From Oceanisphaera pacifica (GTDB taxonomy: Bacteria > Pseudomonadota > Gammaproteobacteria > Enterobacterales > Aeromonadaceae), in contig NZ_JAGDFX010000016.1 of NCBI RefSeq assembly GCF_017498065.1, forward strand, positions 1 to 64,000: a DNA stretch of 64,000 bases, given 5' to 3'. Of the stretch, positions 25,137-35,635 are shown piece after piece. Every line of letters begins with the position of its first letter. Position 1 is the first letter of the stretch. Position numbers and translations under genes: made by a program. The notes under the pieces were generated by a model, which saw only the letters and a program-made list of their open reading frames with translations, did no database searches and was not told the DNA's origin.

Positions 25137-26435
25137 ATGTTTAAGAGTAAAGCATTAAAATATGAGCTTGGTGTTATTAAGGAAAAACAATACAAAGTTC
25201 AGTCAGTACTTAACGCCATCCGCTCGCACATGGCTGTAATAGAGTTCACTCCGGAAGGAAAAGTACTGGATGCAAATACTAACTTTTTAAACATAGTAGG
25301 ATACTCACTGGAAGAGATAACTTTTGCTCCACATAGTTTGTTCTGTAGCCCAGGTATCGATAGAGAAAAAGCTTATCAAGACTTCTGGGCTAAGCTAAGG
25401 CAGGGAGTATCTCAAAGTGGCACTTTTCAACGATTTAACAAATTAGGTGAGTCGCTTTGGCTGGAAGCTACTTATTTTCCTGTGTTAGATAAACAAAGTC
25501 GCGTATATAAAATAGAAAAGATAGCGAGTGATATCACAGAGAAACAGCAGAAGTTAAAAAGCCAAGAAGCAGTACTTAGTTCCCTACATGAGTCAATGGC
25601 AGTTATCGAGTTTTCAACTGATGGCACTGTGGTGACAGCGAATGACAACTTTTTAAATGTTATGGGCTATCGGTTAGATGATGTGGTCGGTAAAAAACAT
25701 GAAATATTTTGTGAACCAAATTTTTATACTCAACATCCTAACTTTTGGCAGGACTTACTATCAGGCACACACAAAGGAGGTCGTTTCAAGCGTATCAATG
25801 CGTACGGTGAAGAAGTATGGCTTAGAGCAACCTATAATCCTATCTTTGATGATAACAATGAAGTCAATCGTATTATTAAGTTTGCTAGTGATATAACCGA
25901 TAATATCAGGCAAGCAGAGCGTAATATGGCTATTTCAGAGGAGATAGGAGTAATTGCTAGAGAGACTTCAGAGATTGTTGAACAAGGTAATCATTCCCTA
26001 AATTCTTCTGTAGAAAGCTCTAGCAAAGTATCCACGGATCTTGAGAATTCGATAGAGATTGTTCAACGTTTAAACGAACAAGCTCATAATATTGAAGAAA
26101 TTGTTGCCACTATTAGTGGCGTTGCAGATCAAACTAATTTACTTGCGCTCAATGCTGCTATAGAAGCAGCTCGTGCAGGCGAGGCGGGTCGAGGATTTGC
26201 TGTTGTTGCCGATGAAGTTAGATTGCTAGCGGGCCGAACTAGTCATGCAACAGTAGAGATTGGAGACGTTGTGCACGAAAATCGCCGTTTGACAGCCCAA
26301 GTCTCATCATCTATATCAGAAGTTAATGATGTCGCATTGCTTAGTCGAGAGCAGGTTCATCAAGTAGAACAAGTGATGACAAAAATACATAGAAGTGTCA
26401 TGTCAATACAGAGCGCTGCTGCCGATCTATCTTAA
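25137..26435 (+). CDS. Soluble PAS-PAS methyl-accepting chemotaxis protein
   Basis: A 432-residue cytoplasmic chemoreceptor. Two PAS domains in tandem (about 25-135 and 147-257) share the pattern MAVIEF ... NFLNxxGY ... LFCxP and end with KIASDITE and KFASDITD. The MCP signalling domain follows, with the invariant hairpin tip ([20 protein letters not shown], near 330-350). There is no transmembrane segment, as in Aer2-like and other soluble receptors. PAS domains often bind haem, FAD or small ligands, so a redox or oxygen signal is likely. No che kinase genes are in the window; it must use host proteins. Confidence 0.9.
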   Translation: MFKSKALKYELGVIKEKQYKVQSVLNAIRSHMAVIEFTPEGKVLDANTNFLNIVGYSLEEITFAPHSLFCSPGIDREKAYQDFWAKLRQGVSQSGTFQRFNKLGESLWLEATYFPVLDKQSRVYKIEKIASDITEKQQKLKSQEAVLSSLHESMAVIEFSTDGTVVTANDNFLNVMGYRLDDVVGKKHEIFCEPNFYTQHPNFWQDLLSGTHKGGRFKRINAYGEEVWLRATYNPIFDDNNEVNRIIKFASDITDNIRQAERNMAISEEIGVIARETSEIVEQGNHSLNSSVESSSKVSTDLENSIEIVQRLNEQAHNIEEIVATISGVADQTNLLALNAAIEAARAGEAGRGFAVVADEVRLLAGRTSHATVEIGDVVHENRRLTAQVSSSISEVNDVALLSREQVHQVEQVMTKIHRSVMSIQSAAADLS

Positions 26436-26540
26436 GGCGATGTGATCAGTTGTTATACAGGTAATAGCTAAAGGCTATATCATCATAAGTCACTCCTATT
26501 ATGGAGTGACCATAATATTAAAAACGTACTGTTTAAACGC

Positions 26541-27899
26541 TTAGCAAGCTATGTCTGAGCTAGAGGCTATTTCAACAATCATAGTATCTAACAAACTCAA
26601 GACTTCTGATGAGCATGACTTAAGAGTATGCACTAACTCTCTCGATTGCTGATTATAGCGTTCAGGATCAATGCGTTTATTATTAAAATCTTGTGCTAGC
26701 TTAAACAGCTCACGTCCAGCCGCGTGAACTTGAGGATGAACTTGGTTAACCAATCGATCGGCATTGCTTAGTTTTAATATTCCTGTAGCGTCTTCACTCG
26801 CTAAAAATACACCTAAGCGGCATTGATTATGGTCTCTAACTTCAACCTCTTTGATTGAATCTTCATTAAAAATAGCATAGCGGATAATTTTATCTACCCA
26901 GATGACATGATCTCTTTTTGCGCTTGCTAATGCTAGGCAGGGTGAAATTATACGAACATTAGCAAAAATATCATCAGCATCAGTGCGTAGTGGCTCTAGT
27001 GCGCTCATAAGACTTTTAAAAATATCGGCTAAAGCATTAGAGTCATCAGAGTTAGAGCTGACTTGTAGCGCCATATCATGAGCAACTTGACTTTGCTCTT
27101 CAGCAGCTGAGGCGATTGCGGTTGCTTGATCAAAGTTTAGATTAGCGGAATCTCTCGATTGTTGAATAACGGTAGAGACGCGCTCACGGCTTTCACCTGA
27201 TTCTTTTACCGCATCAACAGATTGACTCAACCGCTCCTGCACGCCCTCAGAGCCAACGGTAATCTCATTTACAATCCCATAGATTTCTTTGGCGGCTTCG
27301 GCGCTTCGTGCTGCTAGTAGACGCACTTCGTCTGCAACTACAGCAAATCCTCGACCCGCTTCCCCGGCTCGTGCTGCCTCGATTGCCGCGTTAAGGGCAA
27401 GTAAGTTTGTTTGCTCTGAGATGGCATCTACAGTACTTGTAAGAGATTGGATGCTTTTAGTTTGCTCTGCAAGCTCATTCATTTGCTGATGAGCCTGAGT
27501 CAGAGAGAGATCCACTTCTGCGAAACGGGCTTCCATTTCATCTAAAGCAGAACTAGACTCTCTGGTGTATTCAAGTACGTTAGATGCTTGTTGTAATACA
27601 TCTTGCCCTAAGTTACCTACTTCTGATGCACTGGCTGACATTTCTTCGATTGCGGCTGATAAGGTTTGAATATTACCCACTAAATTATTAATTCGGCGAT
27701 CAAACTCCAGTGCATTTAAGCCAAGCTCAGAGGTGTGTGACGAGAACTTTACCAAACCGTTCACAATACCGATCTCTTTTTCGATGCTTTCTTTTAAATA
27801 AAGAGATAATGGTAGTAACCATGCTGGTGGACTATTCTTAACCCCACCATGTAAAAGTTTCTCGATTGTTATCTTTGTGTTGTTTTTTGTTAGAAACAT
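26541..27899 (-). CDS. Soluble chemoreceptor with CZB zinc-binding domain
   Basis: A 452-residue receptor on the opposite strand, convergent with the PAS-type receptor. About 50 residues of unknown N-terminus lead into the MCP signalling domain (hairpin tip [20 protein letters not shown] near 165-185). The C-terminal 130 residues form a CZB domain: His in AKRDHVIW, Cys in [10 protein letters not shown] and two His in [10 protein letters not shown], the His3-Cys zinc set. CZB domains sense zinc and hypochlorous acid. No membrane segment is visible, so it should be cytoplasmic. The signalling domain has the same hairpin-tip sequence as its neighbour, so they could share host CheA/CheW. Confidence 0.9.
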   Translation of the reverse strand: MFLTKNNTKITIEKLLHGGVKNSPPAWLLPLSLYLKESIEKEIGIVNGLVKFSSHTSELGLNALEFDRRINNLVGNIQTLSAAIEEMSASASEVGNLGQDVLQQASNVLEYTRESSSALDEMEARFAEVDLSLTQAHQQMNELAEQTKSIQSLTSTVDAISEQTNLLALNAAIEAARAGEAGRGFAVVADEVRLLAARSAEAAKEIYGIVNEITVGSEGVQERLSQSVDAVKESGESRERVSTVIQQSRDSANLNFDQATAIASAAEEQSQVAHDMALQVSSNSDDSNALADIFKSLMSALEPLRTDADDIFANVRIISPCLALASAKRDHVIWVDKIIRYAIFNEDSIKEVEVRDHNQCRLGVFLASEDATGILKLSNADRLVNQVHPQVHAAGRELFKLAQDFNNKRIDPERYNQQSRELVHTLKSCSSEVLSLLDTMIVEIASSSDIAC

Positions 27900-28345
27900 A
27901 GGCTCGCTTCGTTTTTTATTAGCTTCGATTGATAATACTGTGCCACTGTGTGCTAGAAATTAATGACAACATTACTGTTATCTAATGAACAATCACTATA
28001 TGTAATCACTAAAGCTGACTTAACACTCGATCATCTAATACACTTTCAGTATATCACTCTCTCTTATCGGATAATGTTGAGTTAGTAAAAATGCTGCTCA
28101 AGACGCATTTCTTTTATTTAAATCAGTTGATTAGGTACCAGACAGTTTACTCAATAAGGTGGACCCGGTGTGCATTTATATGAATTCTTATACAGAGGCT
28201 TAACCCCTTATTAGTGATAAGTCACTAGCACTTTTCCATCAAGTTAATAGTAATTCTATAATTACTACTGGTATAATAGTAGTTTCTAATGTATCTGTTG
28301 TGATATGTAGACACAAAGATTTAATAATTTACTGATGGAAAGCTG

Positions 28346-30300
28346 ATGAAGCAAAATACTAATGTAGTCATTACTCAGATCAACAAAAAAATTAACATTT
28401 GTATTGCTTTAACCGTTTTTATGGCTGCTGTGGTACTTATATATAGTTTCGTACTTGTAGAGCAGAAACTTACAGAGCAACCTTTTATCGTATCAAATTT
28501 TGTATATTTATTTTTATTTTCCATTATTACATTAGCGTTGCTGGCTGGGGCTTTCCTGCAAAAGGTGCACCACATTTATGCAAGCTATGAGAGGAAAAAG
28601 CAAAGTTTACAAAGCGCTAACAAAAAAGTGGCTGAACTAGAAATGGCGCTAAATGCGCATGCGATTGTGGCTATTACAGACTCTAGTGGTGTGATCACTC
28701 AGGTTAACGATAAGTTTTGTTCCATTTCTCAATACGCTCGCGAAGAGTTAATAGGCAATACTCACCAGATCATCAACTCAGGAGTGCATAGTAAAGAGTT
28801 CTTTAAGGATCTGTGGCAGACGCTTACTCGTAATGAGGTTTGGAATGGTGATATTTGTAATAGAGCAAAAGATGGTTCGCTATATTGGGTTCATCAACCC
28901 TGGTGCCTGTTCTTGGCCAGAGCGGTAAACCGGAACGCTATATCGCCATACGAGCAGACATAACATCAAAAAAGAAAACGGAAGCTAAAAACGAGTATAT
29001 GGCATTACACGATGCACTCACTGGATTACCTAATCGTAGGTTCATGGCTGAAAAGCTTAACCTTGCGATATCTAGAAAAGAGAATGAGTCAGGCCATGGT
29101 GCCGTTATGCTAATTGACTTAGATAACTTTAAAGAAGTGAATGATATGCTTGGGCATGGTGTCGGTGATGAGCTTCTTATGCAAACAGCAACTCGATTAT
29201 CTTCGATCTTGCGTAAAACTGACACCGTAGTGCGTTTTGGTGGTGATGAATTTGTTCTTATTTTGAATCACTTAGATGCGGAACGTGATGTAGCAGTGAA
29301 AGATGTCAAAAATATAGGGACAAGTATTCAGGCTGAATTAACAGTCCCTTATCTGCTTGGGGGGCAACAGCTAGAAGTGACACCAAGCATAGGTGTGGCT
29401 TTGTTTAATAGTGAGAAAGATGAACCAGAAAACTTGCTTAAAAAGGCAGATATAGCACTGTATGCGGCAAAAGAGGCTGGTCGTAATCAGCTGACTATCT
29501 TCTCGCCTTTATTACAAGATAAAGCACTTGAGAGAGCATTATTAGTACAAGATTTACGGCAAGCTCAAGATAAAGACGAGCTTATATTATTTTATCAACC
29601 TATTATTGATAGTGAAAAACGGATTAAAGGAGTTGAGGCGCTGTTACGTTGGGTTCACCCGATTCACGGAATGGTATCTCCAGAAAAATTCATTCCTTTA
29701 GCTGAAGAGAACGGCTTAATTGTACCAATAGGCGAGTTAGTATTAGAAATGGCTTGTAAGCAATTAGCTAAATGGCAACATGATGATATTCAAAAGACGT
29801 TGACTATGGCGGTCAACATTAGTGTCAGACAACTCAACCAACCAAACTTTGTCGAAATGGTTAAACGTGTGGTTGCAAGAACCGGTATACACGCAAGCAG
29901 CCTAACACTTGAGATTACTGAGAGCATCTTTCAGAGGGATGTGAATAGCGCTATTACTAAAATAAACTCCCTACGAGAAGAGGGGATTAAGTTTTCACTG
30001 GACGACTTTGGCACTGGTTATTCATCTCTTACTTACCTAAAACAGCTGCCTATTGATTACTTAAAAATTGATAAGTCTTTTGTCAATGATATCTTAGAGG
30101 ATAAGAGTAGCGCGGCCATTGCGGTTGCTATTATTGCTTTGGCAAAGAGCTTGGAACTCAAAATTGTTGCAGAGGGAATAGAAGATCATCAGCAACTAGA
30201 TTGGTTATTAGCTAATGGTTGTGATTTTTTCCAAGGCTACCTATTTAGTCGGCCTCTACATCCTAACAATCTACAATTAACGTTAGAAACAAAGGCGTGA
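28346..30300 (+). pseudogene. PAS-GGDEF-EAL protein split by a frameshift
   Basis: From ATG 28346 the first frame encodes two membrane segments (about 18-36 and 48-70), a PAS domain (HAIVAITDSSGVITQVNDKF) and stops at 28963 after shifting into WVHQPWCLF. The expected PAS continuation appears in another frame as SSTLVPVLGQSGKPERYIAI, then a GGDEF domain with FGGDEFVL and an I-site RKTD five residues before it, and an EAL domain with VEALLRW, DDFGTGYSS and VAEGIED. The break is near 28890. The rest of both enzyme domains is intact, so a c-di-GMP protein could still be made by internal initiation (a TTG at 28885) or the frameshift may be an assembly error. Confidence 0.8.
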
Positions 30301-30827
30301 TTGTTATTCTCTGCATAATGAACACCTGACAGGGTAGGATTACACTTCAATAGCGGCTATTTAGTCGACAAATATTGTATTACTGTGTGAAATTTTCATC
30401 GGCCTACTCAGAAAAAAGCGTCCGATAATTCACGTACTAACACCTGGTGGATAAACAATAAAAAAGTTAAATCCTGTCCTGGAGTATCTGAAAAAATGGT
30501 CGGCACAGTAACTGCGCTTTATAGTAACGCATCTATTTAACATAAATAATGTTAAGCGAGGTGTGGTTGTTGTTCCTCTGCGAGCACACTTCCTCTTGAA
30601 TCCCATTCATGCCGAAAAGCACTCTAATTTCTCTACTATTTAAAATGTTCGTTTTAACTAGTAGCTTTTATGAAGTACCATTGATGGTAGTAATTAGCCT
30701 CACAATTAAAGATATTTAAGGCTTGTAATTGTATGAAAAGTAAACAGCATACTAATGCGTTTATGTAGTAACCCTGTATAGCAATGTAGGTACTTTGAAG
30801 CTCGTTTAGTTGAGGCTTAAAAATTTT

Positions 30828-31805
30828 ATGAGAGAGTCTAACGTTATCATTGGAGAAGCTACGATTACTGCAGACCAAGCGATGCTGGTCAACAGCAGTG
30901 ATTTAAAAGGAGTGGCTCATAATCCTGCAGCGGCTTATCTTATAAGCCTAAGCTCTAAAAGAAGCAGAACGACTATGGCATCTTTTTTAGGAGTTGCCGC
31001 AAGGATGCTTGGCTACCAAGGAATAGCTGACTGTCCTTGGAATACACTACAACGATTTCACCTCCAAGCTATTTTAGAGTTACTTACTGCAGCTAACAAA
31101 GCGCCGGCTACTATTAATACCTACTTATCTGCTATCAAAGGTGTTGCTTTTGAGGCGTGGGTAATGAAGCAGATGGATATTGATACCTATCAACAAATAA
31201 AGCATGTTCGTTCGGTAAAAGGCTATCGGATCCCGAAAGGGCGCGCACTTAGTAGGCAAGAAATAAAGGCGCTATTTAAGGTTTGCCAACAAGATAATAG
31301 TGCCAAAGGACTACGAGATGCGGCCATTATTAGTGTGTTATTAGGATGTGGTTTACGGCGTTCTGAGATAGTTGCACTAGACATAGAAAATATAAAAATA
31401 CGCGATTGTGCATTGAAAGTGATAGGAAAAGGCAACAAAGAACGTCTATCTTACATGCCAGAGAGCACATTCGAACGAATAGAGGCATGGACTGAAGAAG
31501 TTAGAGGTAACGAGTGTGGGCCACTTTTTACTCGGATCCGGCGTTTTGACGATGTCACTATGGTGCGGCTAGCTGACCAGTCAATTCAATATATTTTAGA
31601 TACAAGAAGGCTTGAAGCTGGGATTGAAAAGTTTACACCGCATGATCTCCGAAGAACGTTTGCCTCAGAAATGCTCAATAATGCAGAAGATATTATTACA
31701 GTTAAAGACGCGATGGGGCACGCCAGTATCACGACAACTGAACAATACGATCACCGTGGTAGTGAGCGTCTTAAACGAGCTAGTCAGCGACTAAAATTAG
31801 AGTGA
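30828..31805 (+). CDS. Tyrosine recombinase/integrase
   Basis: A 325-residue tyrosine recombinase (numbering from ATG 30828; a TTG at 30810 also opens the frame). Catalytic residues: Arg in GLRRSEIV (about 177), Lys in GKGNKER, His and Arg in HDLRRT (about 272 and 275), His in GHASITTTEQYDH (about 298) and the nucleophile Tyr (about 307). The N-terminal SAM-like DNA-binding domain is present (TINTYLSAIKG). It belongs to the family of XerC-like integrases on mobile elements and plasmids, where it can resolve multimers or insert cassettes. The next gene starts six bases later. I see no flanking att repeats. Confidence 0.9.
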   Translation: MRESNVIIGEATITADQAMLVNSSDLKGVAHNPAAAYLISLSSKRSRTTMASFLGVAARMLGYQGIADCPWNTLQRFHLQAILELLTAANKAPATINTYLSAIKGVAFEAWVMKQMDIDTYQQIKHVRSVKGYRIPKGRALSRQEIKALFKVCQQDNSAKGLRDAAIISVLLGCGLRRSEIVALDIENIKIRDCALKVIGKGNKERLSYMPESTFERIEAWTEEVRGNECGPLFTRIRRFDDVTMVRLADQSIQYILDTRRLEAGIEKFTPHDLRRTFASEMLNNAEDIITVKDAMGHASITTTEQYDHRGSERLKRASQRLKLE

Positions 31806-31811
31806 TAAATC

Positions 31812-32306
31812 ATGAGTGAACAAGTTTTTGGCGAAAGCATGAAGTTCTTTTCTGATCGGCACCCTGATCCTAATAAAAGGACTGCGCTGAATGTGCAATA
31901 TACCCTTACTCGTGCCGGCCACCCTACAGTTAGTATAGAAATTGCACCGATATATCAAGTCGGTGCGCCTCCCGCATGGACTGAAAAGATAACCGTACAA
32001 TTGACTCGTACCGAGTTAACTAGCTTTAGTTGTGTATTATTCGAGCTAAAAAAGGAAGTGAAAAGCTCTTATCATGGTGTAGCGAAGAATAAGAGCATTG
32101 CTGTGTATGGAAATGGCCCTTTGGGGTCGGCAATCAACTTAGCCGAAAGTGGACGCCAGCTACAGCATTTTTTAACTACCGAAGATCGTTTAGAACTAGC
32201 TGTATTTGTAGTTAGAAGGCTTTCTGAAGCTTGGAAAGTAGCTCCTTCTGATACGATAGCACTACTTCGTCAAGCTGCATGGATGGAAAAAGAGGCCACA
32301 AGATGA
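31812..32306 (+). CDS. Hypothetical protein coupled to the integrase
   Basis: A 164-residue soluble protein of no family I recognise. It starts six bases after the integrase stop, so the two are almost certainly cotranscribed. Middle residues (TEKITVQLTRTELTSFSCVL, FELKKEV) suggest a beta-rich fold; the C-terminus is helical. A role as a recombination directionality or accessory factor is possible from position only. Confidence 0.7.
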   Translation: MSEQVFGESMKFFSDRHPDPNKRTALNVQYTLTRAGHPTVSIEIAPIYQVGAPPAWTEKITVQLTRTELTSFSCVLFELKKEVKSSYHGVAKNKSIAVYGNGPLGSAINLAESGRQLQHFLTTEDRLELAVFVVRRLSEAWKVAPSDTIALLRQAAWMEKEATR

Positions 32307-32318
32307 TCTGTAAGGCAG

Positions 32319-33086
32319 TTATAAGCGGCTAGCCCGCTTTTTAACTCCAGAAAAAATGGCTTCACTAATCTCGACTGGAAATCCATCAGGTAATGATGCT
32401 CTTACTGTTTCTATAGCGTGATCTATCTTAGATTTTACTTCGTCCATAATGTGCTGCATGGCTAACTCATCAAAATTAGCAGCGATTGCTGTAGTTAAAA
32501 AGTGTCTTGGAAACAAATTATACCATTTGTATTGACGGCCGGAGGTACCTGTAAGTGACATAGCCATCTTAATTTTTCGCTCTGATAGACCTGCTCCACC
32601 CATCACGGGGTATGTAGAAAGAATATCGTACAAGGGGGTCAGCTTGTAAGCGCCAGACGGTAATAGAAAAACTGAAAAGTTCTTTGCATGGCCGTCCGTT
32701 GCTGCCAGTAGCCAGAATATAAGCTGGGCACGCATAAAAGTAGATCTATCTTTATCAGGAGAGATAGAGCCTAATAAGTGGTTCATTATATCAATTATTC
32801 CAGGCCCACCATCGTTTTCATATTTCTTCCCAGGTGATACTCCAAGTACTTGGCAATAATCTTCTTGTGGGATCCGCATAATCCACTTACCATCTGCAGA
32901 TAACCTGCGATCAAAGCGTTTGACAGAAAGCGCACGAATGTCACCTACATCAAGGATGTCAGCTTCAGCAACTTCTAAGCCTAATTCACTGGCTAGGCGT
33001 AAGCACACTAACTCATTTTCAACGCTCGTACTGAGATCAATTACCTGAGAATGGCTCTGAATGGTTCCGATTGCGGTGGTTTTCAA
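32319..33086 (-). pseudogene. hipA: HipA-like kinase, N-terminus removed by an IS3 element
   Basis: The last 255 residues of a HipA-type Ser/Thr kinase toxin. It enters at SHSQVIDLSTSVENELVCL, the middle of the HipA_C domain, then has VKRFDRR, the catalytic ATDGHAKNFS (HxDxxxKN-like) and PLYDILST metal-binding loop, and the family C-terminus. About 170 N-terminal residues are absent. The break lies at the IS3 end at about 33090. No HipB antitoxin gene is present. The fragment still has catalytic residues but lacks the start of the fold, so it is unlikely to work. Confidence 0.85.
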
Positions 33087-33105
33087 CCCAGTTGTCCAAA
33101 TAATA

Positions 33106-34083
33106 CTAACTAAAAGCTATTTTATTTCGTTCCATCTCCTCGAGTTTACAAGGGTTAAGTGAGACGGCTGCGGCCACTGCCCAGTTGCGGGTCTTACCTG
33201 ACCAACGTCGAGGGTTTTGGCGCTTTGCTTCTTCATAAACCTGTGCTCGTTTTGTTAACACCGCCTGGTCACAGCCTCGGTGTCGAGCTGCGGGTGTGAC
33301 GAAGTTAATACCACTATGCAAATGCTGTTCGTTATATCCGTACTCAAACGCGAGCATCCATTCCCGCAACGTAGTTAATGAAGCGAAGCCCTTAGTTGGC
33401 CATGCGGGACAATACTTCACTGTCCGAAACATCGACTCTGAGTACGGGTTATCGTTACTGACTCGAGGGCGATTGTAAGACATCAACATACCGAGCTCTG
33501 CCAATCTTGCTTTCAGCACATACGACTTCATCGGCGCACCATTATCGGAATGCAGTACAGGCGGTTTTTGCGTACATCTTTCACGCAATAAAGCACGCTC
33601 AACTAGCTGTCGAGCTAGCACTCCTGACTCTTCTTCATGGACTTCCCATGCCACTATCTTACGGCTATAAATGTCCAAGATAAGATATAAATACCAGTAC
33701 TGACCACGCACCAAAGAGGGACAGTAACTAATGTCCCATGTCCATACTTGATTAGGACCGGTTGCGGTAAAGCTCGTGGGCGGTGTCGCTTTTCGTGGTG
33801 TTTTAGCATGACCTCGGTGGTTTAGTTGTTCGTGCTTCTTTAACACTCGGTAAAAGGTTGATTCCGAGGCGAGGTAAACGCCCTTGTCAGCCAGTAGCGG
33901 TACTATTTGCGATGGAGGTAAGCTCTGATATTCCTCCTGATTGCAGAAAGCTAAAATAGCCGCTTCCTCTGCCTCGGTCAGGGCATGCTTTTGTACTGCT
34001 GGCTTAACCAAGGGGCGCTGGTCTTCCAACACAGCGCCATTCTCAGCCCGCCAGCGTCTCAGGCTACGCTCACTGGTCCCCAT
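33106..34083 (-). CDS. IS3-family transposase OrfB
   Basis: The DDE integrase-core (rve) part of the IS3 transposase. The catalytic triad is VWTWDISY (Asp), LHSDNGAP (Asp) and SESMFRT (Glu). It is shown from ATG 34083, but homology continues upstream in the same frame (GAPRYKAAALMGTSERSLRR, up to about 34215) without an ATG. It therefore probably starts by programmed frameshifting from orfA, as is usual for IS3. The frame is uninterrupted to its stop. Confidence 0.85.
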   Translation of the reverse strand: MGTSERSLRRWRAENGAVLEDQRPLVKPAVQKHALTEAEEAAILAFCNQEEYQSLPPSQIVPLLADKGVYLASESTFYRVLKKHEQLNHRGHAKTPRKATPPTSFTATGPNQVWTWDISYCPSLVRGQYWYLYLILDIYSRKIVAWEVHEEESGVLARQLVERALLRERCTQKPPVLHSDNGAPMKSYVLKARLAELGMLMSYNRPRVSNDNPYSESMFRTVKYCPAWPTKGFASLTTLREWMLAFEYGYNEQHLHSGINFVTPAARHRGCDQAVLTKRAQVYEEAKRQNPRRWSGKTRNWAVAAAVSLNPCKLEEMERNKIAFS

Positions 34084-34169
34084 AAGCGCAGCTGCTTTAT
34101 AGCGTGGCGCCCCCGCATTTACCGCTTCATCAAGTAATACTAATAGCCTTGTACGCTCATCCAGAGGAG

Positions 34170-34679
34170 TTAGCTCTCCTCGTCGCTGCCCTGCTCGTTC
34201 TCGTACAAGGCTTCCAGCTTTTTTGATAGCACCAAGAGCGCTGTAGTTTCAGCTAACACCCTGTCTTTACGGCGCATTTCTGACCTGAGTTTTTTAATAG
34301 TTCTCTGGTCTTCCTTACGCTGTTTCTGAGCGCTTTTATTGTCATTAGGCTGGTCGCTTGTGCCCTGGAAGCAGGCTTCTTTCCAAGCTTGTATCTGGCC
34401 CGGATATAATCCTTTCTCGCGGCAATAAGTACTGAGTTCAACTTCAGATAGTGAAGCAGTTTCAATAATCACAGCCAACTTAGCGTGAGCAGACCAATCA
34501 TCTTTAGCGCTACGACTCCCCGGCACAGGCACTCCTTGTTCTCGACTCTGTTTTAACCAACTATACAGGGCTGATTTAGAAATACCTTCTTCTTTAGAAA
34601 CAGCCATGACACTTCTATTATGTGGTGGCAACAACTGGGTTACCACTTCGGCTTTACGCTCTTCAGAGTACAATGACAT
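34170..34679 (-). CDS. IS3-family OrfA
   Basis: A 169-residue helix-turn-helix protein from ATG 34679 (MSLYSEERKAEVVTQL). The N-terminal HTH (VSKEEGISKSALYSWLKQSR) and the C-terminal leucine-rich coiled coil (KLRSEMRRKDRVLAETTALL) are typical of OrfA. It ends DEES just upstream of the orfB frame. With orfB it would form the fused transposase. Confidence 0.8.
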   Translation of the reverse strand: MSLYSEERKAEVVTQLLPPHNRSVMAVSKEEGISKSALYSWLKQSREQGVPVPGSRSAKDDWSAHAKLAVIIETASLSEVELSTYCREKGLYPGQIQAWKEACFQGTSDQPNDNKSAQKQRKEDQRTIKKLRSEMRRKDRVLAETTALLVLSKKLEALYENEQGSDEES

Positions 34680-34711
34680 AATCACTCCCACACCGGCCCT
34701 ATTAATATACA

Positions 34712-35635
34712 TTAGGCAGAATTGCCAACCGGACAACTAGGATGACAGAGCGGGGTGTTCTTTATGATTTCCTGCAGCACCAAGGTTCTGGCGTCAGCGT
34801 CGGAGGCTTCATTGCGGGCAAGCTCAAGCAGCACCTCCGTATCATCGCGCATGTTTTGCATGGCCCGGCGAATTCGGGCGAGGGTTTTCTGGTCGGCTGG
34901 AGACAGGCTTTGTCTTTGTTCGAGCACATTCAGGGCGCCACTCATTACGGCCAGAGGCGTACGAAGTTCGTGGCTGGCCAGCTTCACAAAGGTTTTTTCC
35001 CGTTCGATATGATGCTCAAGCTCTGACAGAAAGCGATTAAACGCCTCGGCAATGTCGCAAAACTCCTGGTCACGGTAATCCGTGGTGATTTGCGGCATCG
35101 GAGTTCCGGGTGTCGTGTCCAGCACTTCACGGGTTAATTTCCTGAAAGGGCGTACCAGATATCGCGCGCCCGTGCGTGCAACAATAAAACCAACCAGCAG
35201 CATTAATCCAGCCACACCAGCCAGAGCCAGTTGAACCAGTGCTTCACGGTTTTCCATGATCGTAATGTTCTGGGCCAGAAAAAGCTTGCCACCAGGAGCT
35301 TCCATTCGTTCCCCGACGACAAGCAGCGTTGTCTGACCTATCTCGACTTCCCGGGAAAACGGTAAATCGCGGCTCTGAAAATATTCCGGGAGTAAGGCTT
35401 CTGCCTCGCCATCAGGCAGAAAAACAACCTCAAGTTGTGCGGTTTTTACCGGTTGAAAGCGCCCTTCCCGCAGTTGCCCTTTGAAATACTCAGCCTCCGC
35501 CTTGAGTTCCAGTTCAAGAATGGTGTCCTCAACGTCATAAACAAATACTTCAACAATAAACATCGAGGTTGCTGTGGTGGCCACAATCAGGAAAAACAGG
35601 GTTCGGGCCAGGCGCGTGGTCAAGGATGACTTCAT
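34712..35635 (-). pseudogene. Histidine kinase truncated before its ATPase domain
   Basis: The N-terminal part of a membrane sensor kinase. It has a first membrane segment (about 12-32), a periplasmic loop, a second membrane segment (about 135-155), a HAMP linker and the H-box FVKLASHELRTPLAV. The family continues for a further 130 or so residues with the HATPase_c domain (N, G1, G2 boxes), all missing. The last true kinase residues (LVLQEI) run out near 34740 and the ending CPVGNSA is read from IS3 DNA. Without the ATP-binding domain it cannot phosphorylate the response regulator. It overlaps that regulator gene by four bases. Confidence 0.9.

Larger units (their letters stand above)
33090..34738 (-). 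mobile_element. IS3-family insertion sequence at the composition boundary
   Basis: The element carries orfA and orfB on the minus strand. Its ends share AGTTGTCC: AGTTGTCCAAAT on the left at 33090-33097, and its inverse GGACAACT on the right at 34731-34738. The left flank (TCAACCC) and right flank (AGGATGA) do not contain a matching 3-5 bp target duplication. Left of it is the truncated hipA; right of it a truncated histidine kinase, and base composition changes sharply. It therefore joins two DNAs. Confidence 0.8.

Noticed and set aside
27900-28345. Gene in the gap between receptor and GGDEF gene
   Set aside because: AT-rich with many stops; no frame or motif is convincing.
30301-30827. A small toxin-like gene before the integrase
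   Set aside because: Translated fragments such as VVVVPLRAHF are short, stop-rich and match no family that I can name; no gene is supported.
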